64,000 nucleotides of DNA from Caldilineaceae bacterium (GTDB lineage Bacteria; Chloroflexota; Anaerolineae; Caldilineales; Caldilineaceae): assembly GCA_958295845.1 (NCBI GenBank), contig OY282376.1, positions 5,283,022 to 5,347,021 on the forward strand, read 5' to 3'. Of this stretch, positions 26,248 to 35,287 are shown piece by piece; positions within the stretch are counted from its first letter, which is position 1; each line of letters starts with the position of its first letter. The notes beneath the pieces were generated by a model. That model did no database searches and had not been told where the DNA came from. It saw only the letters and a list, made by a program, of their open reading frames with translations. The position numbers and the translations under genes are program-made.

Positions 26248-26670
26248 ATGTCCGCACAGATTCCCGATACACACGTTGACCTGCTGACCGGCCCCATTTT
26301 CGCCACTCTGACGACCATCTCCCCGTCCGGCGGGCCGGAAAACACGATCGTCTGGTGCTCGTGGGACGGAACCCACGTCCTGGTCAATACGGCCGAAGGG
26401 CGCCGTAAACCGAAAAACGTGCGCGCCAATCCCAAAGTCGCGCTGATGGCATTGGACCCTGAAGATGCTTTCCGCTGGATCGACGTGCGCGGCGTCGTCG
26501 AGGAGATCGTGCCGGATCCTGACTTCGCCAACATCAATGCCCACGCCAAGCTCTATGTAGGCGCCGACGAATACTACGGTAGCTTAATGCCTGCCTCTAT
26601 GAAAGGGAAGGAAGAGCGGGTAATCTTCAAGATCAAGCCGCAGCGGGTTGTGATATCTCCTCCCGCTTAA
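26248..26670 (+). CDS. PPOX-class (pyridoxamine oxidase-fold) flavin/F420 protein
   Basis: The 140-residue protein has the split-barrel fold: FATLTTISPSGGPENTIVWCSWDGTHVLV, RRKPKNVRANPKVALM and IDVRGVVEEIV. This matches the F420- or FMN-binding PPOX branch; the RKPKNV segment is typical of TIGR03618-like proteins. GAGGAG precedes the ATG at 26248. Physiological substrate unknown; Chloroflexota often carry many such proteins. Confidence 0.87.
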   Translation: MSAQIPDTHVDLLTGPIFATLTTISPSGGPENTIVWCSWDGTHVLVNTAEGRRKPKNVRANPKVALMALDPEDAFRWIDVRGVVEEIVPDPDFANINAHAKLYVGADEYYGSLMPASMKGKEERVIFKIKPQRVVISPPA

Positions 26671-26701
26671 CCTGCGGCTGCCAGCGGCCGGCTACGCCAA
26701 C

Positions 26702-27229
26702 TCACTGATCATTGGAGACGCGATCTGGCAGGTCCAGCAGCATGATCGCCATCCTGATCCCTCTTTCCATCCGTACGCCGGTCCGTCGAAACCGGTGACG
26801 TAGATAGAAGCGTTCGGCGTGGGCCGTTTCCAGGATGATCTGCCGGCAGCCTTCCTGACGGGCGATGGCGACGGCGCGGTCCAGTAAGCGCACGCCCAAT
26901 CCCTGATTCTGGCAATTGGGGGCGACCGCCAGCGTCGTGATATTCAGCACCTGGCCGTCGGGCTGGTGGCTCTGCTGCGGGTCCTCGTCCAGCGCGGGCT
27001 CGCGCAGCTCGGCCCATTTCTCAGTCGTCAGATAGCCGGCGATGAACGGGGGCCCGTCGCCGCGCTCCCCCTCCAGCACCGCGCAGCCCTGCGGGAATAT
27101 CGCCAGGCGGCTGCGGATGATCGCAGGTTCCTCCTGCGCGCCGTACGCGCCGAAGATCTCCTGGTCGAGCGCCACGATGCCCGGCCAGTCCTCCAGCGCG
27201 GCGGGCCGCATCCGGTATTGTTCGGTCAT
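26702..27229 (-). CDS. GNAT-family N-acetyltransferase
   Basis: The 175-residue protein shows the GNAT acetyl-CoA motif in LAVAPNCQNQGLGVRLLD (Q/RxxGxG/A) and the closing ILETAHAERFYLRHRFRRTG. The N-terminal IVALDQEIFGAYG part fits the donor-substrate loop. Target unknown. It is followed by a creatininase gene upstream on the same strand (27268-28110), with only 38 bases between. Confidence 0.87.
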   Translation of the reverse strand: MTEQYRMRPAALEDWPGIVALDQEIFGAYGAQEEPAIIRSRLAIFPQGCAVLEGERGDGPPFIAGYLTTEKWAELREPALDEDPQQSHQPDGQVLNITTLAVAPNCQNQGLGVRLLDRAVAIARQEGCRQIILETAHAERFYLRHRFRRTGVRMERGIRMAIMLLDLPDRVSNDQ

Positions 27230-27267
27230 GTCTGGTCTGGGCCGCTGCCAACCTCTCTACCCGGCCG

Positions 27268-28110
27268 CTACTGGCCGGGACCATCGCTCTCCGGCGAAAT
27301 GTGATCCTTGCGGGGATTGACCGCGACGGTGCGGAACTCGCGAACCAGCTCGATCAGTCCTTCCACGGCGGCCTCGAGAAACTGCTCCCCTTTTTCGCGG
27401 GTGGCGGCGGTGGCGTCTCCCAGCACGCCGCTGTCGGTCAGCGAACTCCAGTAGGGCCACAGGTTGGCGACCGAGCCGTCCTCGCGTTTGCCCATGAGGA
27501 GATCGGTCTGGAAGCTCGGCGACAGGGGCGAACGCTCGTCCACCGCCTTGTCCATCTGCACCAGCTCCTCCGCCAGGGCCAGATAGAGGGCTGTCTCGTA
27601 CTCGCCGGCGTGGGAGGTGCCGCCAAAGTCCGAAGAGCGGATCTTATTGCCCTCCTCCCTGCCTTTACGCACTCCCCAGTGGTTGACCGACGCACAGAGG
27701 GTCTTGCCTTCGGTTTCGAGCACGGTCAGACGGGCGGCCATCTCGACCGGCGCGGTGTTGCTGCCGTGCCCGTTCACCATCAGTATGCGCTTGAAGCCGT
27801 GGTGGGCGAGGCTGACGCAGACGTCGCGCACGTAGTTGATGAAGGTGTCCCAGCGAATCGTGATCGTGCCGGGGAAATCCATGTGGTGGGGGCTGTACCC
27901 GTGGCTGATCGGCGGGATCAGCACCGCCTCATCCGGAATACGCGCCACCGCCCGTTCGCAGACTCCTGTGCAGAGCCGCACATCGGTATCGATCGGCAGG
28001 TGGTAGCCGTGATCTTCGTACGTGGCAACCGGCAGTACCGCCACCCGGCCGGAATAGGCCGCCTCGCGACAGGCAGACCAGGTCATCTCTGCATAGCGGT
28101 AGGTCGTCAT
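27268..28110 (-). CDS. Creatininase family protein
   Basis: The 280-residue protein has the metal motifs TYEDHGYHLPIDTDVRL and MVNGHGSNTAPVEMAARL, plus the C-terminal GGTSHAGEYETALYLA glutamate segment. HGYHLPIDTD corresponds to the EQHGPHLPLxTD motif of creatininases, with E replaced in part. It may act on a cyclic or open-chain amide. It is a separate lineage from the gene at 12356. The GNAT gene lies 38 bases downstream and could share its transcript. Confidence 0.92.
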   Translation of the reverse strand: MTTYRYAEMTWSACREAAYSGRVAVLPVATYEDHGYHLPIDTDVRLCTGVCERAVARIPDEAVLIPPISHGYSPHHMDFPGTITIRWDTFINYVRDVCVSLAHHGFKRILMVNGHGSNTAPVEMAARLTVLETEGKTLCASVNHWGVRKGREEGNKIRSSDFGGTSHAGEYETALYLALAEELVQMDKAVDERSPLSPSFQTDLLMGKREDGSVANLWPYWSSLTDSGVLGDATAATREKGEQFLEAAVEGLIELVREFRTVAVNPRKDHISPESDGPGQ

Positions 28111-28189
28111 TCTCGAGCTCCTCTCAAAATTCCTGGTTTTTGAATTCCTGGCTGGCCGTCCTGGAACAGGCTATTGGCTACGGCAGGCT

Positions 28190-30697
28190 TCAGTTTACCC
28201 ATACGGCCGCGTAACAGTGGGCAAAATCGTGCGCTGCCAGCCTTTGCCGGCCGCCGTTTAACGGGATCAGATGGATAAACCCTTCATCAACGCGTACCAG
28301 CCATGCACCGTCCGCCGACAGATCATACCCGGGAAAGGCCAACACAGTCTCTGACGAATAGGTCAGGATGTCTCCCGTCTGGATGTTGTAGAGATGCAGA
28401 TGCCAGCCGCTGCCGCGTTGTTGTACGCTGTGGACGAAAAGCCAGCGCCCGTCCGGGGAGAAGCGCAGCGACCGGTACGGTTCAAGGGGGTGGTCGACCT
28501 GCAGCAGTTCTGTGAACTGGTCTGTGGCGAGGTTGTAGACGAAAACGTGTGTTTCCTCCGCGCCCGGCCGGGGCCCGACGCGTGCGCCGACAAACAGCCG
28601 GTCCGGCATGGTGGGATGCGCGGCCAGCGCGACACGGGTGAACCGCGTCGCATCCGTCGTGTCCTGCAAGGCGTCAGCCAGCCTCTCTATCTCGAAGAGT
28701 GTTTTCAACTCAAGATTCGGCAGCGTTACCATTTCCACCTGCATGTCATCGTCCGGTTGAAAATAGGCGAAACGGCTGTTGTCCAGCCACACGACCGACC
28801 GGCCGTGCGCGACTGGCGTCTGCGGCTCTCCCGCTTCGTCGCCCAGCCAAAGCATACCGTCGCCGCGTGAGACAACCGTCCTCTCCTGGTCAGGCGACCA
28901 GGCGGGCCAACCTTCGAGGAACCGCACGGCACACGCGCCGCTGTCGCACTCGGCCTGATTCAGATAGGCGAAGCGGATGGGCGGGCGGCGGCTCGTGTTA
29001 TAGGTGTAGAAGAGCGTCCCTTCTGCAGTGGTCTCCAATGCATAGAGGGTGGCATTGGCGGATTGGAAGGTGACATCGTGCGGCTGACCCTGCCGCCAGA
29101 TCTGTATCCGAGAGCCACCCGCGGCGGCGTCGCTTTCCGCCGATTTCTGAAGGAGAACGCCGTCGTCGTCCGGCATGGAGTACATCAGGCGATACGGGCC
29201 GTCACTGTTCTCCTCGACAAATTCATCTGTCTGCAGATCGTAACGGTACAGATGCGCGCCGTTGAAGCGTTCCGCGGTGCAGAGCAGCTGCAGGTCTTGT
29301 TCGGGAAGAGCAGTGCCCGGGGCCGTAGCGGCGGCCATCTGCTGATCAGCATATTGGATCCATCCTTTCTGAATCCAACGCAGGTAGCTGCCCTGCCCAA
29401 TCTCGCTCCTGTCGAAAGGGAGGGCGTTCAGCAGCCACGGGCGATAGGTATCGAAGCGGAGCAGCATGCGTTGCAGCGATGCCAGCGAACGATCCGGATT
29501 GGAGGCAATGATAAAGTCCACGACGCTGTAGACGATTTTCTGGATCTGTGGGGAGACGTTGTTGTAAGAGCGCTGGAGATAGACCCAGTGCAGGCTTGAC
29601 ACGTCGCGAATCGAGCCCTGCAAGATATCCTCATAGTCGGAGGCGGTCAGAGGCCACGGTTTGAGCCCCAACCGGCTGAGCTGCTTATCGACCAATGCCT
29701 GGAAGAATACGACCTTTTCGCAGCAGCGCCAGCCAATGATATCGGCGATTCCTCCGCCCACGATCAGGGGTGCATAGCCGGCGCGCACGGCCTGATAGCC
29801 GGCGTCATCCACCGGGCTGCCGATGAGGCTCGGCGTCGGCAGCTCCAGATCGGACCGGCCGGCGCCCCTGTTAAACGGAGACGCATGGGACATCCCCTTC
29901 CAAAGAGGTCCGCGGGACGCGCCTTCAGCCATGCGTGCGAGCGGGGTGGACTGCGTGGAGAGCTCCACGTTCAGCTTCCACGTGCTTCTACAACGCAGAC
30001 CGTCCAACTCCCCGCAGACTGCGGCCAGCATTTCGTCCCATTCGCTCGCCAGCCGCTCGACGGTTGGCGCGTCTCGTTCCGGGTATTCGACCGTCAGATA
30101 GCGGCCGGTAAAGGTCTGTGTCTCGCCCCAGAAGGAAGGATAGGCGGGGACGAGCGCCCAGCCGGTGGCTTCGTCGCGGTAGGTGACAATCTGGTGGAGC
30201 GTCACCGGGGAGCCGTCAGCATCAACGTAGGGGTAGGCCAGGGTGACGGTCGCCATCCGCCAGTCGGAGGTGAAAACGACATCCTCGACCGTGCCGGTGG
30301 GCGGCTGATCGTCAGAGCCGCGGTCAAGGGCTAAGTTGAAATACGGCCGGTCCCAGCGCGCGCCGCTGAGAAGCATCTCTTTCTGTGTTCTGCCCCAGTT
30401 TGGGTAGTCCGGCGAGATCATACTGCCGAAGAGCGCGCCGTCGACGTCACGTTCGGCCTGCTCCACGATGTCATGCATGGACAGCACGTCGGCTTCGACG
30501 GTGGCGGCGAAAGCGTCCAACCGTTCCAGGAGAACGTAGCGCACCCCCCAGATGACCGTCGCCACCAGCAGCAGAGCAACCAGGACAGATGACCATTTCT
30601 TTCTGCCGCGACGTTGCGGCGTCCGCGCGACGACCTCCGGGGCCTCTTCCTGGACCCGGCCCTCTTCATCTTCCAGTGTTTTCCATTCGAGTCCCAT
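28190..30697 (-). CDS. Large membrane-anchored protein with C-terminal beta-propeller-like repeats
   Basis: The protein has 835 residues. A basic linker (QRRGRKKW, 28-35) precedes one transmembrane segment (about 37-57), so most of it should face the outside. A mixed central region with paired cysteines (GWRCCEKV) resembles nothing I recognise. From about residue 480 there are repeated blades typical of WD40/TolB-like propellers, such as GWPAWSPDQERTVVS, LRFSPDGRWLFVHS and DLSADGAWLVRVDEG. The function is unknown; ligand binding or sensing is possible. The ATG at 30697 has no strong ribosome-binding site. Confidence 0.75.
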   Translation of the reverse strand: MGLEWKTLEDEEGRVQEEAPEVVARTPQRRGRKKWSSVLVALLLVATVIWGVRYVLLERLDAFAATVEADVLSMHDIVEQAERDVDGALFGSMISPDYPNWGRTQKEMLLSGARWDRPYFNLALDRGSDDQPPTGTVEDVVFTSDWRMATVTLAYPYVDADGSPVTLHQIVTYRDEATGWALVPAYPSFWGETQTFTGRYLTVEYPERDAPTVERLASEWDEMLAAVCGELDGLRCRSTWKLNVELSTQSTPLARMAEGASRGPLWKGMSHASPFNRGAGRSDLELPTPSLIGSPVDDAGYQAVRAGYAPLIVGGGIADIIGWRCCEKVVFFQALVDKQLSRLGLKPWPLTASDYEDILQGSIRDVSSLHWVYLQRSYNNVSPQIQKIVYSVVDFIIASNPDRSLASLQRMLLRFDTYRPWLLNALPFDRSEIGQGSYLRWIQKGWIQYADQQMAAATAPGTALPEQDLQLLCTAERFNGAHLYRYDLQTDEFVEENSDGPYRLMYSMPDDDGVLLQKSAESDAAAGGSRIQIWRQGQPHDVTFQSANATLYALETTAEGTLFYTYNTSRRPPIRFAYLNQAECDSGACAVRFLEGWPAWSPDQERTVVSRGDGMLWLGDEAGEPQTPVAHGRSVVWLDNSRFAYFQPDDDMQVEMVTLPNLELKTLFEIERLADALQDTTDATRFTRVALAAHPTMPDRLFVGARVGPRPGAEETHVFVYNLATDQFTELLQVDHPLEPYRSLRFSPDGRWLFVHSVQQRGSGWHLHLYNIQTGDILTYSSETVLAFPGYDLSADGAWLVRVDEGFIHLIPLNGGRQRLAAHDFAHCYAAVWVN

Positions 30698-30786
30698 GGG
30701 GTTGTGGGTAGCCCGTGGTCAGGTGCTCACGGGCGGCGCAGGCTCCGCTCCCTGCATTATACGGCCCCCGCAGTCTGCCTCGTCCG

Positions 30787-31731
30787 TCACGCCAACTCGT
30801 AGAACGCGGCCGCGTTGTCATGCAGAAGCTTGCGCTGTTCGGTCTCGCTGCGGTCGGCGATGATCTCTTTCAGCGCCTCCACCCAGCCACGGTAGGTGGA
30901 GTCTGCACCGAGCAGGCAGACAGGCCAGTCCCCGCCGAAGACGACGCGGTCCGGGCCGAAGCTGTTGAGGCAGTGGTTGACGGCCGGCGCCAGGTCTGCG
31001 GCGGTCCAGCCGGGGCGGGTGCGGGCGATGATTCCGGAGATCTTGCAGATGGTGTTGGGCAGTGCGGCGAGCGCGTCGATGCCGTCCATCCACAGCTGCC
31101 GGTCATGCCAGAAGGGGTCATCGGTGTCGGTATGGTCGGCGATCGTCAGGTTGGAGTCCGCCTGCCCTGCATCGCTGCCGGGCAGGACGCCGCTGATCAG
31201 GTACGGGTCGCCGTTGCCGCAGTGATCGACCACGAAGCGGGTATCAGGGCACTGCTGCGCCAGCGTTACGCCGTCGCCCAGCTCCGAGGGCCGCATACAG
31301 AGGTCGAAGCAGAGCCCCAATTCGCCGAGTAGCTGCACATTTTCGACGACCTGGGGCGCCAGGCAGGTGCCCTGCGGCGTGCCCGGCCCGTGCAGCACCT
31401 GGCGCACGCCCTTGATCGCGGGGCTGCCGGCATAGCGCCGGATGTAATCGGCGAAGTCGGCGGTGGTTACGTTGCCGCCGATCACCGCGGCGGCGGTTGG
31501 GTTGTCGTCGGCGGCGCAGAGTTCGATCAGATGCTCTGCCTCGGTGACCTTCTGTGCCGCGCTCACGTCCACTTCCATATAGACCGTCTTGACGACGTTC
31601 AGCCCCGCGGTCGCGGCCAGGTAATCGCTGGTTACGAAGCTGCGGTTCAGCGTCGGCGCGTCCTCCAGCCAGGGCATGTCGAACACGCTGAGATCCCAAA
31701 GATGTTGATGGGTATCGATGATAGGAAGCAT
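30787..31731 (-). CDS. Amidohydrolase 2 family protein (lactonase/fuconolactonase-like)
   Basis: The 314-residue protein has the N-terminal HxH metal motif in IIDTHQHLWDL, the middle histidine in FVVDHCGNGDP and the catalytic aspartate in RVVFGGDWPVCLL, with the closing NAAAFYEL. This arrangement is typical of L-fucono-1,5-lactonases and related sugar lactonases. It lies 103 bases downstream of a DUF362 gene, with a stem-loop between them. A sugar-lactone role fits the sugar-acid genes nearby (36350, 38168) but is inferred. Confidence 0.87.
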   Translation of the reverse strand: MLPIIDTHQHLWDLSVFDMPWLEDAPTLNRSFVTSDYLAATAGLNVVKTVYMEVDVSAAQKVTEAEHLIELCAADDNPTAAAVIGGNVTTADFADYIRRYAGSPAIKGVRQVLHGPGTPQGTCLAPQVVENVQLLGELGLCFDLCMRPSELGDGVTLAQQCPDTRFVVDHCGNGDPYLISGVLPGSDAGQADSNLTIADHTDTDDPFWHDRQLWMDGIDALAALPNTICKISGIIARTRPGWTAADLAPAVNHCLNSFGPDRVVFGGDWPVCLLGADSTYRGWVEALKEIIADRSETEQRKLLHDNAAAFYELA

Positions 31732-31762
31732 GGGAACCGCCTTTGTCAGAGATTAAAACGTT

Positions 31763-31816
31763 AAGAGTGGGGAATGAGGCCGGAATGGATCCTCTCTTCC
31801 CGGCCTCTTTACTCTT
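31763..31816. terminator. Stem-loop between DUF362 and amidohydrolase genes
   Basis: An inner stem gaggccgg/ccggcctc and outer arms aagagt (31763) and actctt (31811) form an interrupted hairpin. A short T-rich tail follows on the plus side, while on the minus strand the run is weak, so termination of the minus-strand genes is possible but not certain. Confidence 0.35.
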
Positions 31817-31833
31817 TTCTCGTTGTTTTGGGA

Positions 31834-32784
31834 TTACGCCGCCAGCAGCTGCTCCGCATTTTCGACCTGCCACTGCAGCTGCAGCTCGGTCGTCTCGTGC
31901 GGCTTGAACTGCCGTGCTACCGATGCGATAGAGACGCCGCCCAGCAGCTCGATCTCGTCCAGGTCGGCAGTGCCCATGCCCTGGTCGTGGCCGTAACGCA
32001 GGAAGCCGAGCTCCATCGGCTCGAAGCCCATCGTCTTGGCGATGACCGCGTCGGCGGCGAAGATATCGACGCTGGCCGCGGCGATGCCGAAGTCCAGCCC
32101 GTCGGTGCCGCCGGGGCCGTTGCCCTGCAGGCCGCGTGCGCCATCGAAGACGGCGACATCGGGGGTCATGAAACGGGCCAAGCGGATCAGGTTGATGCTC
32201 ATGGCGCGCGACTCCTCGGGGACGCGGCGCTCGGCATGGGTGTTGAAGCCGTGCATCTTCACCCGGTCCTGCCGGTAGATGGTGCCCATGATCATGTTCT
32301 TCAGCGCCAGCGTGACCACGCAGGTATCATGCGTCTTGGGAATGGCGAGCGAAATCGTGCAGGGGCAGTCCAGGACCGTACGGGGCATGCGCACGATGGT
32401 CTCGCTGCCGTCGGCCAGCACGATCGGCGTCGACTCCCATTCGGTCTCCCGGTGCAGGTCCATCAGGCGCAGCGGGATCGCATATTCCTCTTCCAGCGCG
32501 TGGTAGCCGAAGTTGCGGTAGGCGTCCCACGTGTCCTGGGCGCCGGCCTCGGCGATGAGGACTTCACGCGGCGGATTGGGCGTGGTGAGCAGGAAGTCGA
32601 GGACGCCGCGCAGCGCGTCGGCGTGGCTGGAGGCGAGCTGGTTCTCGCTGCTGAGAAAGTTCGGTTTGAGCATCACCTGCTCGGCCAGGCGGGATTCCAC
32701 ATCGGCCCGCACCAGCTCCAGCGCGTTGAAGACGTTTGTGCGGCGGTCCCCGCCGTTGACGAGACTGACTCGTGCTTTGGACAT
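31834..32784 (-). CDS. DUF362 domain-containing protein
   Basis: The 316-residue protein starts after AAGGAGG. It shows the DUF362 pattern: MLKPNFLSSENQLASSHADALRG and ISLAIPKTHDTCVVTLALKN followed by MIMGTIYRQDR. There are no ferredoxin-type cysteine clusters, unlike many family members. The biochemical role of the domain is not settled; it is often linked to iron-sulphur or corrinoid-related functions. Downstream on the same strand lies the amidohydrolase. Confidence 0.88.
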   Translation of the reverse strand: MSKARVSLVNGGDRRTNVFNALELVRADVESRLAEQVMLKPNFLSSENQLASSHADALRGVLDFLLTTPNPPREVLIAEAGAQDTWDAYRNFGYHALEEEYAIPLRLMDLHRETEWESTPIVLADGSETIVRMPRTVLDCPCTISLAIPKTHDTCVVTLALKNMIMGTIYRQDRVKMHGFNTHAERRVPEESRAMSINLIRLARFMTPDVAVFDGARGLQGNGPGGTDGLDFGIAAASVDIFAADAVIAKTMGFEPMELGFLRYGHDQGMGTADLDEIELLGGVSIASVARQFKPHETTELQLQWQVENAEQLLAA

Positions 32785-33216
32785 CGTGGCCTCCTTGAGA
32801 AAGGTCGGACGTAATTGGTGGTGTAAGGGGGCACCCGTGGAGGGAAGGCTTGTTGTTCACAAGACGCAGTGGGGTGCCCGAGGATGAGTGTACTCGTGGT
32901 TTACCGCTGTGTCAACCGTTGCCCCAAAGGAGTGTATGCCCTGTGTGATGGAATGTTTTTGACTGCGCCTGATCACTCTAGTGGAAACGTGGGCTAAAAG
33001 GCAGGACAGAAACGGTTCACCATGCACACGAAGGACAGACCATTGTCAGGCCGGCGAAAGTGACGGCCCGCTAGCCTGCTGTATCCAGACCGATGCAGTG
33101 AGTCCTTCGTTAGCGGTGGTCTGAGCACGCGGGCCATCCTAAGGGAATCGGTTTGACAAGAGCCGCTTCTTTGCCTACTGTATCGACACGAGTGATGCAG
33201 TAGGGAGTGTAAGGTA
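32785..33216. other. Intergenic region upstream of hicAB
   Basis: No gene is seen. A loose inverted repeat (cgaaggac near 33040, gtccttcg near 33100) and a second one around gcccgc/gcgggcc lie in the middle. The last 60 bases hold a strong promoter for hicA. This stretch may hold an operator for the module. Confidence 0.45.
33153..33181 (+). promoter_or_regulatory. Candidate promoter of hicAB
   Basis: A perfect -35 hexamer ttgaca at 33153-33158 and a -10-like tactgt at 33176-33181 are separated by exactly 17 bases, about 35 bases before the hicA start. Confidence 0.5.
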
Positions 33217-33426
33217 TTGAGCAGACGCACAAGACTTCGCCAACGAATTCTCGAAGGCCGCTCTGAGGCGAATATCCGATTTGACGAGTTGCGCGCCCTG
33301 TTGTTGAGATTGGGATTCGTCGAACGCGTACGGGGAAGTCATCATACCTTCAGCCAAGAAGGGGTGACCGAGAGACTGAATCTGCAGCGCTACGGCAGCC
33401 ATGCCAAGCCCTATCAAGTCAAGTAG
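33217..33426 (+). pseudogene. hicA: HicA-type mRNA interferase, C-terminally truncated by TAG
   Basis: The 69-residue product has the HicA core: FDELRALLLRLGFVERV, then GSHHTFSQEGVTE with the catalytic histidine, then the basic RYGSHAKPYQVK. A TAG at 33424 ends it. Without that codon the frame would continue for 13 more codons (IRQVILKYKLEEA) and stop at 33468, overlapping the hicB start as TGATG. That is exactly how intact hicAB genes end, so a single CAG-to-TAG change in the usual YQVKQ is the likely cause. The start is a TTG at 33217. Activity may be lost or reduced; read-through cannot be excluded. Confidence 0.8.
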
Positions 33427-33467
33427 ATTCGTCAGGTTATTCTGAAGTACAAGTTGGAAGAGGCGTG

Positions 33468-33680
33468 ATGTACAAGTACGAGGTCATAATTTACTGGAGC
33501 AATGCTGACGACACTTTCGTGGCGGAGGCGCCAGAGCTTCCCGGGTGCATGGCACACGGCGATACGCAGGAAATTGCGCTTCAGAACATCAACGAGGCGA
33601 TGGCACTCTGGATCGACACCGCGCGTGAGTTTGGCGACCCTGTACCGGAACCCAAGGGGGAGCGCCTGATGCTGGCATAA
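33468..33680 (+). CDS. hicB: HicB-type antitoxin
   Basis: The 70-residue protein has the HicB partial RNase-H fold: MYKYEVIIYWSNADDTFVAE, APELPGCMAHGDTQEIAL and the helix NINEAMALWIDTAREFG. It has no DNA-binding tail, as in the short HicB class. It lies directly after the interrupted hicA and would neutralise it. The antitoxin frame is intact while the toxin frame is broken, a common order of decay. Confidence 0.88.
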   Translation: MYKYEVIIYWSNADDTFVAEAPELPGCMAHGDTQEIALQNINEAMALWIDTAREFGDPVPEPKGERLMLA

Positions 33681-33789
33681 GCCGGTGCTTTCGGTCTATC
33701 CCATTCCCCGGGTTTGGCCCTCAGTTTTCTGTAATTGCAAACGCATACGAATATGGTTCACGATACGGAGCTCTGCCAGGAGACACAGA

Positions 33790-34539
33790 ATGGACAATCT
33801 GGAAGCCAGACTGGATCAACTCGAAGAAGACGGTTTCATTACCGTCGAGAATGCGCTCACGCCGGAAGAGACCGAGCACGTCCGCCAGCGCATCAACCAT
33901 GCGCGCACGATGGGCTGGGAAGAGGGGCTGAACGACGTCGGCAATATGTGGTTCGATTCGCTCCTGGACCGTGAGCCGGATACCTATGCACCCCTGGTCG
34001 GTCATCCCAGCATCCGCCCGATTCTGGAAGGGATGATGGGGCGGCAGTGCCAGCTGCGCAGCTTCCGCGCGCATATCAACCCGGGCCCCTATCTGCAGGA
34101 GTGGCATCTCGATTTCTACGGCTACTGGCAGGAAAAGCACGATCTCGGCCACGGCCGCCTTGTCGTGCAGCCGGTCGGCATCAACACCACCTTCTACTTT
34201 CAGGACAATGGCCCAGACTTGGCCCACCTGAAGTTTGTCAAAGACGGGCACAAGATAGAGCCGCCCCACCTCGACCCCATGGACCGGCCCAAGTTCGAGG
34301 CCTGGTGCGAAGCGCAGGAGCACGTCATCCTCTATCCCAAGGCGGGTGACTGCGTTATCTTCATCAACCATATCCCCCACCAGGGCGCCAAGCACCAGGA
34401 GCACATCGAGCGCAGCAATGTCGTCTGCCACTACCAGGTGACGCCGATGTATGAGGGGATCTGGCACGTGTCGCAGCCGCGCGGGTACGATGGGACGTTT
34501 CCGTTTGCGGAGGAACGCAGGCCGTGGTCGAAGGGGTAG
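33790..34539 (+). CDS. Phytanoyl-CoA dioxygenase (PhyH) family protein
   Basis: The 249-residue protein is a putative 2-oxoglutarate/iron oxygenase. The HxD iron ligands are in QEWHLDFYGYW and the distal histidine in IFINHIPHQGAKH. The N-terminal LEEDGFITVENALTPEETEHVR is typical of PhyH proteins. The ATG at 33790 is preferred to the upstream start at 33685, since homology begins with MDNLEARLDQLEEDG. The substrate is unknown; such enzymes are numerous in marine and sponge-associated Chloroflexota. Confidence 0.9.
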   Translation: MDNLEARLDQLEEDGFITVENALTPEETEHVRQRINHARTMGWEEGLNDVGNMWFDSLLDREPDTYAPLVGHPSIRPILEGMMGRQCQLRSFRAHINPGPYLQEWHLDFYGYWQEKHDLGHGRLVVQPVGINTTFYFQDNGPDLAHLKFVKDGHKIEPPHLDPMDRPKFEAWCEAQEHVILYPKAGDCVIFINHIPHQGAKHQEHIERSNVVCHYQVTPMYEGIWHVSQPRGYDGTFPFAEERRPWSKG

Positions 34540-34702
34540 CGGCGGCCGGTATAGACGCAAGCAGTGCCGGTGCAGTCCCGCTTTCTGTAGCAACTTTGCG
34601 CGACGATGCTTGGCCCTCCTGCAGTTGGGCGCTACCATCATCTGGCTAGGCTGAAGCAAAGCGTAGAAGAGCCGGCTAAGAATCCAAACCCAAGGCGGTC
34701 GG

Positions 34703-35257
34703 ATGATTGGTGAGAAGCCGCGGTTAAAGCTCACGTACGCGGACTACCTTACTACACCTGAAGACAAGCGCTGCGAACTTCTGAACGGCGAATTATTTGC
34801 GACTCCTGCACCCAACGAAGCGCACCAGAGAACGCAGGCAGAATTGGGTTATTATCTGATGGCCTTTGTGAAGGCCAAAGGCCTGGGGCGCATCTATTAC
34901 TCCCCCACGGATGTCGTGCTTTCGGATATCGACGTAGTGCAGCCCGACCTCTTGTTCGTCTCCACTGAGAGAACGCACATCATCACCCCTGATAACATAC
35001 AGGGGGCTCCTGACCTCGTGGTTGAAATTCTCTCCCCCTCCACAGCCGAGCGGGACAGAGGGTACAAGCGTGCGCTCTACGCGCAACACGGTGTCAGAGA
35101 GTACTGGGTAGTGGGCACAGACGCTGGCGTCATCACAGTTCTGTTGCTGGGCGACGAAGGCTATGAGGTCGTTGACACTTTCGGCGAAGGCGATACGCTG
35201 ACTTCGCCCACACTTGCCGGGTTCAGTCTGCAAGTGGACGAGATATTTGGGTCGTAG
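34703..35257 (+). CDS. Uma2-family (DUF820) putative endonuclease
   Basis: The 184-residue protein has the PD-(D/E)XK-like Uma2 pattern: LTYADYLTTPEDKRCELLNGEL, DVVQPDLLFVSTER, PDLVVEILSPSTAERDRGYKRALYAQHGVREYW. Aspartate, glutamate (VEILSPST) and lysine (YKRALY) form the expected catalytic set. The family is abundant in cyanobacteria and Chloroflexota and is often seen as degenerate transposon-linked nucleases, but real function is unproven. It stands alone between PhyH and an enolase-superfamily gene. Confidence 0.9.
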   Translation: MIGEKPRLKLTYADYLTTPEDKRCELLNGELFATPAPNEAHQRTQAELGYYLMAFVKAKGLGRIYYSPTDVVLSDIDVVQPDLLFVSTERTHIITPDNIQGAPDLVVEILSPSTAERDRGYKRALYAQHGVREYWVVGTDAGVITVLLLGDEGYEVVDTFGEGDTLTSPTLAGFSLQVDEIFGS

Positions 35258-35287
35258 TCACCACACATCCCCATAAACCTCCTCCTC

